Of a stretch of DNA of 7,506 nt, positions 1 through 6,198 are shown piece by piece. Every line of letters begins with the position of its first letter. The stretch's first letter is position 1. Location of the stretch: assembly GCA_036506495.1 (NCBI GenBank), contig DASXRQ010000028.1, forward strand, positions 1 through 7,506, written 5' to 3'. This stretch comes from DASXRC01 sp036506495 (lineage in GTDB: Bacteria > Actinomycetota > Actinomycetes > Mycobacteriales > Micromonosporaceae). The notes beneath the pieces were generated by a model. The model was not told where the DNA came from, searched no databases, and saw nothing but the letters and a program-made list of their open reading frames with translations. Made by a program: the position numbers and the translations under genes.

Positions 1-1
1 G

Positions 2-67
2 TTCGCGTTCCTTCACCCGCACACGCCGATGGACCTCGTCCACGAAATCCTCGATCGGATGGCTTGA
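2..67 (+). CDS. C-terminal end of an unidentified protein (partial, enters from left edge)
   Basis: An open frame runs from the left edge to a TGA at 65-67 and gives 21 residues ending HEILDRMA. Seventeen of 21 codons end in G or C, which fits a real actinomycete gene end, but the piece is too short to identify. The stretch AFLHPHTPMDLVHEIL faintly recalls the end of vicinal-oxygen-chelate (glyoxalase or methylmalonyl-CoA epimerase-like) proteins, where a hydrophobic strand and HP turn precede the last helix. That is a guess only. Confidence 0.4.
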   Translation, partial: FAFLHPHTPMDLVHEILDRMA

Positions 68-391
68 CGGCGTCTCCTTGCTGGGCGTAACCGCGCCGGA
101 TAGTCCAATCCCGGTCGCATCGGCTCCGGGCGCAGGCGTGCAGTCGAAGTGGAAGAGGCATATCTAGCAGGCGGAGATCACTATTAGACGCTGATCCGCC
201 TCCGGCATGTCCAGCTCCTCGATCGCGGGCACCCTGCCGGCGGACCGTGCTCGCGGCAGACGGCGGCGGCGCATGTGCAGACGCTAGTCCGCCTGGTGCG
301 CGAAACGACTACTGTCCGTATCGTGCTCGCCTTTCCGGTTGCCGGCTCCTGGGGAGGACGCGATCATGCCGGATGCACCGATCCGGACCGG
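68..391. other. Gene-free or decayed stretch
   Basis: These 324 bases hold no coding region I can support. Frames here are short and interrupted, with no family motif, and part of it (about 140-195) is less GC-rich than the rest. A DUF5753 gene is often followed by a small DUF397 gene, so I looked for one on the minus strand downstream of the relic at 392-541. I saw none of the usual residues. A 36-codon minus-strand frame (274-164) has fair codon use but no recognisable product. The stretch may be decayed sequence belonging to the same rearranged region. Confidence 0.5.
170..200. terminator. Imperfect hairpin, possible terminator
   Basis: GGCGGAGATCA (170-180) can pair with TGATCCGCC (192-200) as a nine-pair stem with a two-base bulge and an 11-base loop. 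No T-run follows on either strand. It lies about 100 bases past the stop of the left-edge gene, so it could end that transcript or one coming from the minus-strand relic, but a chance structure is not excluded. Confidence 0.3.
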
Positions 392-541
392 TTAGGGCTC
401 GGGCATCGCTTGCCGGACTAGTTGAGTTGCGTCTGCGCCGTAGAAGGCTTCGGCCTGGAGTTGGTCGAAGAGCTTGGCGTAGAGCGCGATCTCTTGAGGT
501 CGGGTAACGCGCTCGGCATCGTTTACGTGCAGGTCCCCACC
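392..541 (-). pseudogene. Relic of a DUF5753 (XRE-type) regulator C-terminus
   Basis: Read on the minus strand, the last 49 residues before the TAA at 394-392 run from about GGDLHVND to RQAMPEP. The pattern matches the end of the DUF5753 ligand or partner domain of actinomycete helix-turn-helix regulators: a short beta strand with an acidic turn (DLHVND), then an amphipathic helix of the form EIALYAKLFDQLQAEAF, then a final helix ending near LVRQAM. In intact proteins of about 280 residues this is preceded by an N-terminal HTH domain and most of DUF5753. Upstream here (bases 542 onward) the frame turns into arginine- and tryptophan-rich shadow of the plus-strand kinase gene, so about four fifths of the gene is missing. 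The cut coincides with the truncated start of the kinase. The family assignment is by eye from motif pattern. Confidence 0.5.
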
Positions 542-621
542 GACACCCCCTTCCCAAACTGTCCGACAAACCCGCCAAGACCACCTGGTGGAAGCAAGTC
601 CTGCCGCAGCTCGGCCTCGGG

Positions 622-1461
622 TTGTTGGTGCTGCTCGTGGCCCTACCCGTCGGGGTCGTCTTCGGCCTGCTCTCGACCAGGTCACTCATCGGCCGGCTGC
701 GGCGGCTGGCGGCGAGCACCGTAGCGCTCGCCGACGGGAAGCTCGAGCAGCGCGTGCCCGTGTCCGGCGCAGACGAGGTCGCCCAGCTGGAGACCAACTT
801 CAACCGCATGGCCGAGCGGCTCACCGACGCCATGGCCGCGGAACGCCAACTCGCCGGCGCCAGCGAGCGCGCCCGGATCGCCCGGGAACTCCACGATTCG
901 ATCTCGCAAGACCTGTTCTCGTTGCGCCTACTCGCAGGCGGCCTCCGCCGGGCGCTGCCGGCCGACTCCCGGCTATACCGTCAGGTCGAGGCGATGGAGA
1001 CAACCGCATCCGGGACGATGCACGAGATGCAGGCATTGCTGCTGGAACTGCGACCGATCGCGTTGAACGACGCCGGGCTCATCCCCGCGCTCGAGGAGCT
1101 CTGCCGGGCCTACCGCGACCGGCTCGGCGTTGCCGTCGACGCGGAACTCGAACCGGTCGAGGTCGCCCCTCCGGTCGAGCATGCGCTGCTACGCATCGTG
1201 CAGGAGGCGTTGACGAACGCGATGAAACACGCCCGTCCGCGCCGGCTTGTGCTGCGAGTCCGCGCCGAGGGGGAGCAGGTATCGGTGTCCATCAACGACG
1301 ACGGCACCGGCTTCGATCCGGCGCGAGCGGCCGAGCGGCACGGCATGGGACTGGATCTGATACGGGAGCGGGTCACCGAACTGGGCGGCGAGGTAAAGAT
1401 CGACTCCGTGATCGGCGAGGGCACCACACTTCGCATCCGGCTGCCCAGGAGTCGGCCGTGA
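622..1461 (+). CDS. Sensor histidine kinase, NarL/DegS type, N-terminally truncated
   Basis: The kinase of a two-component pair: it would autophosphorylate and pass phosphate to the response regulator beginning at 1458. From the TTG at 622 (279 aa), a membrane helix (residues 1-18) leads to a HAMP linker (about 19-72). A HisKA_3 dimerisation domain carries phospho-acceptor His91 in ARELHDSISQDLFSL. The HATPase domain has N-box Asn199 (EALTNAMKHA), G1 box DDGTGF (226-231), G2 box GMGL (241-244) and a late GEGTT (265-269). The core is therefore intact. The first membrane helix and extracytoplasmic sensor of this family are missing. In-frame kinase-like sequence reaches back to about 550, then meets a stop at 505-507. 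No ATG or GTG lies between that stop and 622, only CTG at 559 and 601. TTG 622 has no good ribosome site and cuts into the membrane helix, so the start is unsure and the gene may be a 5'-deleted pseudogene. Confidence 0.8.
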   Translation: MLVLLVALPVGVVFGLLSTRSLIGRLRRLAASTVALADGKLEQRVPVSGADEVAQLETNFNRMAERLTDAMAAERQLAGASERARIARELHDSISQDLFSLRLLAGGLRRALPADSRLYRQVEAMETTASGTMHEMQALLLELRPIALNDAGLIPALEELCRAYRDRLGVAVDAELEPVEVAPPVEHALLRIVQEALTNAMKHARPRRLVLRVRAEGEQVSVSINDDGTGFDPARAAERHGMGLDLIRERVTELGGEVKIDSVIGEGTTLRIRLPRSRP

Positions 1462-2126
1462 TCAGGGTCCTCATCGTTGATGATCACAAGGTGGTGCGCC
1501 AGGGACTGCGTTTCCTCCTGGAGCAGGAGGACGGCATCGAGGTGGTAGCCGAGTGCGCCGACGGCCCCGCTGCGGTGCGTGCGGTGCGCGCGCTGGAACC
1601 GACCGTGGTGCTGCTCGACCTGTTCATGCCCGGCGAGAGCGGCCTCAGCGTGCTGGCCCAGATCAAACGGGATCGTCCGGCCACCGAGGTGCTCATGCTG
1701 ACGTCGTCGGACGCCGACGAGCATCTGCTGACGGCGATCCGGGCCGGGGCGCTGGCGTATCTGCCCAAGACGGCCGGCGTCGAGCAGGTCATCGAGTCGG
1801 TCCGCGCCGCGGCCCGAGGCGAGAGCCTGCTGGATCCGAGGCTTGCCGCCCGGCTGGTCCGCGAGGTACGCGAGGTCGCGACCCGCCGAGGGCCGCTGGA
1901 CTCCCTCTCGCCACGCGAGGTGGAGGTGCTCGGCGTGCTGGCCCGCGGCCGCTCCAACCGGCAAATCGCACGAAACCTCTCCATCAGCGAGGAAACCGTC
2001 AAGGCGCACGTCTCCAGCATCCTGGCCAAGCTTCATCTTGCCGACCGTACCCAGGCGGCTATCTTCGGCCTCCAGCACGGCCTTGTCCCGCTCGATCAGG
2101 CACTCGACGATCAAGAAGAGGACTGA
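1458..2126 (+). CDS. NarL/FixJ-family response regulator
   Basis: This 222-residue transcription factor is activated by phosphorylation, presumably by the adjacent kinase. The receiver domain (1-120) has the acidic pair Asp8-Asp9, phospho-acceptor Asp54 in VVLLDLFMPG, Thr82 in VLMLTSS, and Tyr101 and Lys104 in AYLPKT. A linker leads to a LuxR-type helix-turn-helix (about 147-208): LSPREVEVLGVLARG, then SNRQIARNLSISEETVKAHVSSILAKL. Length is typical. The GTG start overlaps the kinase stop by four bases (GTGA), and AGGAG at 1447-1451 sits six bases upstream, so translation is coupled. The gene shows no damage although its kinase partner is truncated. The next gene converges, with its stop 19 bases beyond this one, and I saw no strong terminator between them. 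Targets are unknown. Confidence 0.93.
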   Translation: MIRVLIVDDHKVVRQGLRFLLEQEDGIEVVAECADGPAAVRAVRALEPTVVLLDLFMPGESGLSVLAQIKRDRPATEVLMLTSSDADEHLLTAIRAGALAYLPKTAGVEQVIESVRAAARGESLLDPRLAARLVREVREVATRRGPLDSLSPREVEVLGVLARGRSNRQIARNLSISEETVKAHVSSILAKLHLADRTQAAIFGLQHGLVPLDQALDDQEED

Positions 2127-2145
2127 ACCCGCCGTCAACGGCCGC

Positions 2146-3573
2146 TCATCGCGCCGTCGTGGCCAGCTCCCGTACCACCTCGACGAACAGGTCGATGTCG
2201 GACTCCGTGGTGCGCCAGTTGACGATCGCGGGCCGTAGCGCCACCCGGCCGTCGTAGACGGTGGTGCCGGCGAACACGCGCCCGTCGTCCAGTAGCGCGG
2301 CGCCCACCTTGCGGTTCAGCTCGTCGAGATCGCCCTCGGGTACGCCGGGCGGCCGCGCGCGGAAGCACACGATGCACAGTGGCGCGTCGGCGAGGCGCTC
2401 GAGGTCGGGCGCTTCGTCCACCCGCCGCGCCAGGTGTTGCGCCAGGTCGAGGTGGCGCTCGACCATGGCCCGGTACCCGTCCCGGCCGTACGCCGCGAGG
2501 GTGGCCCAGATCGGCAGCGCCCGCGCCCGCCGGGACGACTCGGGGCCGTACAGGCCGTAGCCGCCGCCCGGATCCTGCGGTCCGGGCAGATACGCCGCCC
2601 CGGGCATCCCGAACGCCGCGCCCAGCCGTTCGGGCTCGCGGATCAGCGCGAAGCCGCTTTCATAGGGCACGTTGAGCCACTTGTGGCCGTCGGCGGCGAT
2701 CGAGTCGGCCCGTTCGATGCCGCGGGTCAGGTGCGCGCTGCGCGGCGACAGCGCGGCGAACAGCCCGAACGCGCCATCCACGTGTAGCCAGGCGGCGTAC
2801 CGGGCGGCCAGGTCGGCAAGCGCGTCGAGCGGGTCGAAGTCGCCCGCGTTGACCTCGCCGGCGTTCGCGATGATCACCGCGGGGGCGCCGTCGAGCGCGT
2901 CGAGCCGGCGCTCCATCGCGTCCAGGTCGATCCGGCCGACGCCATCGCGGGCGAATACCTCGACCGCGTCCCGGCCGTGGCCCAGCATCTGCAGCGCCTT
3001 GCGGGCGCTGGCGTGCACGTAGCCGCCGGACAGCACCGGCATCCGGGGAAGCCCGGCCAGCCCATCGCGGACCGTGTCCGCGCCCTGCCGCTCGCCCCAC
3101 CAGTGCGTGGCGCAGCCCAGCGACGTGAAGTTGGCGAACGTGGCGCTCGCGACCAGCGCGCCGCCCCACCCCTCGGGCAGGCCGAACAGCGACCGCAGCC
3201 AGTCCAGAGCCACCGTCTCAACCTCGTGCCCGAACGCCGACGAGACGCGGGCGAAGCTGTTCTGGTCGAACAGGGACGCCGTCCAGTCCGCGGCCAGCGC
3301 GGCCGGAGTCGCGCCGCCGGTCACGAAGTGGTAGAACCGCGGCCCGGACGATGCCGTGCCGGCGGCGGTGCCGATCTCGAGCAGCCGGTCGACTGCGGCG
3401 GCCGTGCCGTGACCCCGCTCGGGTAGCGGGCCGCCGAGGTCGGCGAGCAGGGGCACGGCGCCGGAGTCGAACACCTTCCGGTCGGCGAGCGAGGCGAGAT
3501 AGGGCCCGGCGGCGGCGTGGACGCTGGTCAGGGCGTCCGTCGCCGCGGTCAATTCGGTAAGCGGATCGGCCAC
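2146..3573 (-). CDS. Group II PLP-dependent decarboxylase / aminotransferase-fold enzyme
   Basis: A 475-residue fold-type I pyridoxal-phosphate enzyme of the group II amino acid decarboxylase family (Pfam pyridoxal-dependent decarboxylase), probably cytosolic. The cofactor lysine is Lys298 in ADGHKWLNVPYESG. Asp266 in WLHVDGAFG should bind the pyridine nitrogen, and His187 in GGYVHASARKAL should stack on the ring. The small-residue strand GGALVASATFANF (137-149) precedes the helix that holds the phosphate. Length agrees with the family. The substrate cannot be told; aromatic amino acids, diaminobutyrate, glutamate or aspartate are all used by relatives, and many homologues are labelled only as aspartate aminotransferase family. 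The GTG at 3573 is chosen because longer readings run through the upstream hydrolase gene. It begins 29 bases after that gene's stop, so the two are probably one operon transcribed hydrolase first. Confidence 0.88.
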   Translation of the reverse strand: MADPLTELTAATDALTSVHAAAGPYLASLADRKVFDSGAVPLLADLGGPLPERGHGTAAAVDRLLEIGTAAGTASSGPRFYHFVTGGATPAALAADWTASLFDQNSFARVSSAFGHEVETVALDWLRSLFGLPEGWGGALVASATFANFTSLGCATHWWGERQGADTVRDGLAGLPRMPVLSGGYVHASARKALQMLGHGRDAVEVFARDGVGRIDLDAMERRLDALDGAPAVIIANAGEVNAGDFDPLDALADLAARYAAWLHVDGAFGLFAALSPRSAHLTRGIERADSIAADGHKWLNVPYESGFALIREPERLGAAFGMPGAAYLPGPQDPGGGYGLYGPESSRRARALPIWATLAAYGRDGYRAMVERHLDLAQHLARRVDEAPDLERLADAPLCIVCFRARPPGVPEGDLDELNRKVGAALLDDGRVFAGTTVYDGRVALRPAIVNWRTTESDIDLFVEVVRELATTAR

Positions 3574-3602
3574 GGGATCAGCCTGCCACAGGGGTACGAC
3601 GA

Positions 3603-4250
3603 TCAGACCCTGCTGAGGTTGGCGACGATCCCTTCCGTACCCATCAAGATCGTGCCCAGGCCCGCGATCTCGCGGAAGCCTTGATCGGACGCCTGGGAAA
3701 CGGCGTCCGTGGCCAGAACGACGCGGAAGTCGCGCTCGTGGGCCTCGACGACGCTGGCCCGCGGGCAGTTGGGCAGGTTGCACCCGGCGAAGATGAGCGT
3801 GTCCACGCCGTGCTCGGCCAGCAGGTCGGCCAGCGGCGTCCGGTAGAAGGCGCCCCAGCGCGGCTTGTAGAGCGCGTACTCGTCCGGGCCGAGGGGCTGC
3901 GGCCGGCCGCTGAGCAGCAGCTCATCGTTGAGATCGGGCGCATCGGCGGGAGCCAGGCCGGGCGCGAGGAGGCGGCCCGGCGTGCCGGGTGAGACGAAGC
4001 TCGCGCCTTGCTCGACGACCGTGCGGCGGACGCGGTCGACGTCGTCGCCGGCGCGCGGGTAGAGGCGGACGATATGCACGATCGGCCGGTGCGCCGCGCG
4101 GAACGCTTCGGTCAATTTCCACAGGTTCGGCATGACCTCCGTCGTGCCGGCCAGCCCGAACGGACTCTCCGAGAGGAAGTCGCGCTGCATGTCGATGGTG
4201 ACCAGCGCGGAGGTGTCCCAGTGCGGCGCCAGATGCGGGTCGATGGTCAT
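3603..4250 (-). CDS. Cysteine hydrolase, isochorismatase-like fold
   Basis: A 215-residue member of the isochorismatase-like cysteine hydrolases, whose relatives cleave amides (nicotinamide, N-carbamoylsarcosine, ureidoacrylate) or vinyl ethers. The catalytic triad is visible: Asp20 in VTIDMQRDFL, Lys129 in ALYKPRWGAFYRTPL, and Cys162 in FAGCNLPNCPRASVVEA. The CN(L/F)PNCPR block marks a sub-group usually labelled simply cysteine hydrolase, followed by ERDFRVVLATDAVS. The substrate is unknown. The ATG at 4250 is preferred because the protein begins just before the first core strand; an ATG nine bases upstream (4259) is equally possible. Readings from 4319 add a proline- and arginine-rich stretch unlike the family. 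It is the first gene of a likely two-gene operon with the PLP enzyme and is divergent from the acetyltransferase. Confidence 0.87.
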   Translation of the reverse strand: MTIDPHLAPHWDTSALVTIDMQRDFLSESPFGLAGTTEVMPNLWKLTEAFRAAHRPIVHIVRLYPRAGDDVDRVRRTVVEQGASFVSPGTPGRLLAPGLAPADAPDLNDELLLSGRPQPLGPDEYALYKPRWGAFYRTPLADLLAEHGVDTLIFAGCNLPNCPRASVVEAHERDFRVVLATDAVSQASDQGFREIAGLGTILMGTEGIVANLSRV

Positions 4251-4367
4251 ACTTGCCATTCCACTCGCCGCGGTCCGTTGCCGCGAGTCCAGCGCTGCCG
4301 GGCGTGGTCGTGCTTTCATAAGCGTCGCTACTGGCCGGAACCGGGTCCTTACGGGCAGGATCGGCGC
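4251..4367. promoter_or_regulatory. Divergent intergenic region (hydrolase / acetyltransferase)
   Basis: The 117 bases between the divergent starts must hold promoters for both directions. On the minus strand TATGAA (4320-4315) could be a -10 element for the hydrolase operon, with no convincing -35 at the right distance. On the plus strand AGGA (4357-4360) is a good ribosome site for the acetyltransferase; I saw no clear promoter there. No operator-like palindrome stands out. Confidence 0.35.
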
Positions 4368-4976
4368 ATGACGACCGCACGCCGGCTGCCCTTTCCGATC
4401 ACGTTGACCGGTGACGGCATGACGCTGCGCGAGTGGCGGTCGGACGACCTGGACGATCTCATCGAGCTACTCGACGAGCCCGACGTCGCGCGCTGGACGC
4501 CCATGCCTTCGCCGTTCGACGTCGAGGCCGGCATCGCGTACCTGAAGCGGACCCACCAGGGCCGCACCAGCGGCCAGCGGATCCAGCTTGCGATCACGAC
4601 CGACGGAAGCAAGCCCCTCGGCGAGGTGCTGCTCTTCGGCGTCGACGCCGGCTTCAAGGAGGCCGAGCTGGGATATCTCGTGGGGGCGCCGCATCGCCGG
4701 CGCGGCCTGGCGTCGGGGGCATTGTCACTGCTTTCCGGGTACGCGCGGAGCACGCTCAGCCTCAACCGGCTGCTGCTGCGCATCGACCCGGACAACGCCG
4801 CGAGCTGCGCGGTCGCCCAGCGCTGCGGGTTCAGGCTCACCGGCGAACCGCCGATCCTGCAGGAGGGCCCGTACGGCCCGAGCTGCCTGGACACCTGGGA
4901 GCTGGTGGACGCGCGCGGCCGCCGGCTCGAGCGGCTGAGAAATGTCGCCGCCCGGCGCTACGGTCGTCGCGGCTGA
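4368..4976 (+). CDS. GNAT-family N-acetyltransferase (RimJ/RimL-like)
   Basis: A 202-residue acetyl-CoA-dependent acetyltransferase. The N-terminal strand and helix (about 13-42: ITLTGDGMTLREWRSDDLDDLIELL, then DEPDVARW) are typical of the RimJ/RimL sub-group. The acetyl-CoA site is motif A, ELGYLVGAPHRRRGLASGALSLL (100-122), fitting R/Q-x-x-G-x-G/A. Asn143 in IDPDNAASCAVAQRCGF and the following GF turn form motif B. The tail after residue 180 is arginine-rich. The substrate cannot be read from sequence; relatives act on ribosomal protein N-termini, antibiotics or small amines. The ATG is preceded by AGGA with seven bases of spacing. The stop is 28 bases before the next gene's ATG, so the two are probably co-transcribed. 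Confidence 0.85.
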   Translation: MTTARRLPFPITLTGDGMTLREWRSDDLDDLIELLDEPDVARWTPMPSPFDVEAGIAYLKRTHQGRTSGQRIQLAITTDGSKPLGEVLLFGVDAGFKEAELGYLVGAPHRRRGLASGALSLLSGYARSTLSLNRLLLRIDPDNAASCAVAQRCGFRLTGEPPILQEGPYGPSCLDTWELVDARGRRLERLRNVAARRYGRRG

Positions 4977-5004
4977 TCGGAATGGACTGCTGGAGGTGGC
5001 GACG

Positions 5005-6108
5005 ATGGCTTCGGCATTGCAGGCGGACCGTGCGCAGGTGATGGCGTACCGGGTCGCGGCACTCGGGCTCGCCGAGCGCGGCAAGGATCGGCCCGGCGAT
5101 CTTGCCGCACTCGACCTCGGCGTGCAGGAGTACATGCCGGACTCCACCCAGGTGGCGCTCGCGGCGCGCACGTCCGCCGACCTTACCGACGATCGGCTGA
5201 TCATGGTGTGGGCCGCGCGTGGCGCCCCACACCTGCATCGGCGCAAGGAGTTGCGTTCGCTGATGAAGGCGCTCTGGCCGGTCAGCGACGCCGACGCGTC
5301 AGCGCGGATCAACAGCGCTCAGATCCCGGAGGGCGTGAAGCTCGGGATCGCCGCGTTCACCGTCACCGCGGAGGCGTTCCGCCAGGTGGTCAAGGAGTCG
5401 ATGCCGCGCGGGGAGGTGAGCACGCAGGTCAGCGCGCGGGTGCCGGAGGCGCTCACCTACGACTGCCGCTCCTGCAAGGCCCGGCACATCGCGGGCAACG
5501 TCTGGCAGCACTCCGGTCTGGCCGGCGGCATCGAGGTCGAGAGCCGGGGCAAGGATGCGACGCTGGGCCCGATCAAGAACCTGCCCGGCCCACCGACCGA
5601 AAACGAGGGCATCGGCGAGCTGATCGTGACGTACCTGCGCCTGCTCGGACCGGCCACGCCGGTCGAGGTGGCGAAGTACTTCGGCAGCGCCACGGCCGAG
5701 ATGCGCAAGGTGTGGCCCGACGATCTCGCCGAGGTCGCCGTGGACGGACGCAAGGCGTGGCTGCCGACGGATGCCCTGCCGGACCTGAAGTCGGCGAAGC
5801 CGGTTGCCGGCGTCCGGCTGCTGCCCGCGATGGACGCGCTGTTGCAGGCGCGCGACCGGGACCTGCTGGTGCCGGAAAAGAAGCGGCACAAGGAGGTCTG
5901 GAAGGTTCTCGGCAACCCGGGCGTGCTGTTGCTCGACGGTGAGATCGCGGGCGTGTGGCGGGCCAAGATGGCCGGCAAGAAACGCGTCGACCTGACCGTG
6001 GCGCCGTTCGGGTCGCTGCCGGCCAAGGCCCGCAGGGCCGTGGAGACCGAGGCGGCGGAGGTGGCCCGCGCCCGAGGTGCCTCGGACGCGAGCGTCACCT
6101 TCGCCTGA
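5005..6108 (+). CDS. Winged-helix AlkZ-like (HTH_42 / YcaQ family) DNA glycosylase-related protein
   Basis: A 367-residue member of the HTH_42 superfamily, which includes the DNA glycosylases AlkZ (azinomycin self-resistance) and E. coli YcaQ (crosslink repair). Family landmarks in order: LDLGVQEYMPDSTQVALAAR (36-55), the WAARGAPHLHRRKELRSLMKALWP block (69-92), CRSCKARHI (154-162), a winged-helix segment GELIVTYLRLLGPATPVEVAKYFG (204-227), and VRLLPAMDALLQARDRDLLVP (270-290) followed by GEIAGVWRA. AlkZ uses a Q-x-Q active-site motif in the first block. Here I read Gln41-Glu42-Tyr43, so the second polar residue is not conserved in place and activity is uncertain. Start: ATG 5005 has GGAGG (4992-4996) eight bases upstream. 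A longer reading from 4942 would overlap the acetyltransferase and adds an unlikely leader. Many homologues are annotated only as winged helix DNA-binding domain protein. Confidence 0.82.
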   Translation: MASALQADRAQVMAYRVAALGLAERGKDRPGDLAALDLGVQEYMPDSTQVALAARTSADLTDDRLIMVWAARGAPHLHRRKELRSLMKALWPVSDADASARINSAQIPEGVKLGIAAFTVTAEAFRQVVKESMPRGEVSTQVSARVPEALTYDCRSCKARHIAGNVWQHSGLAGGIEVESRGKDATLGPIKNLPGPPTENEGIGELIVTYLRLLGPATPVEVAKYFGSATAEMRKVWPDDLAEVAVDGRKAWLPTDALPDLKSAKPVAGVRLLPAMDALLQARDRDLLVPEKKRHKEVWKVLGNPGVLLLDGEIAGVWRAKMAGKKRVDLTVAPFGSLPAKARRAVETEAAEVARARGASDASVTFA

Positions 6109-6151
6109 CCTGCCCGGTCGGGTCAGGCGGCCGGCGATCGCCCGCCTGACC
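6101..6151. terminator. Paired, mutually exclusive hairpins between convergent genes
   Basis: The segment GGTCAGGCGG (6121-6130) is perfectly complementary to CCGCCTGACC (6142-6151), a ten-pair stem with an 11-base loop. The same segment can instead pair with TCGCCTGACC (6101-6110) over nine Watson-Crick pairs plus one G-U, with a 10-base loop. The upstream arm overlaps the stop codon of the AlkZ-like gene. The site lies between convergent genes and should act in both directions, as intrinsic terminators without a T-run often do in actinomycetes. Confidence 0.65.
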
Positions 6152-6198
6152 GGCGAAGGCGGCCGCGTGCGGCGTCGAGCCAGGCAGGGAGGAGGTTT

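Noticed and set aside
164..274. 36-codon minus-strand frame ending in IVISAC, with an acidic leader-like stretch (EELDMPEAD), considered as a peptide precursor
   Set aside because: There is a single terminal cysteine, a basic N-terminus, no adjacent modifying enzyme and a position in a decayed region. Chance is the simpler reading.
247..507. 86-residue plus-strand frame at the left
   Set aside because: Composition is Arg/Ala/Gly-rich with no motif, and it overlaps the DUF5753 relic, whose pattern is more protein-like.
588..1457. Long plus-strand frame leading into the response regulator, suggesting a 512-residue protein
   Set aside because: The first 290 residues are arginine- and alanine-rich shadow of the kinase gene in another frame. 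The regulator has its own GTG at 1458 with AGGAG six bases upstream and the standard MIRVLIVDDH start.
1110..2138. 342-residue minus-strand frame opposite the kinase and regulator
   Set aside because: It is an antisense shadow produced by GC-rich codon bias. It shows no family motif, and the plus strand carries complete catalytic motifs throughout.
2127..2145. Possible terminator between the convergent regulator and PLP genes
   Set aside because: GCCGTCAACGGC is self-complementary for only five pairs with a two-base loop, too tight and short to be convincing.
3574..3783. N-terminal extension of the PLP enzyme upstream of its GTG
   Set aside because: It overlaps the hydrolase coding region and is low-complexity (R, G, P-rich), unlike any decarboxylase N-terminus.
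4942..5004. Earlier ATG for the AlkZ-like protein
   Set aside because: It would overlap the acetyltransferase by 35 bases and has no ribosome site, whereas ATG 5005 has GGAGG at ideal spacing.
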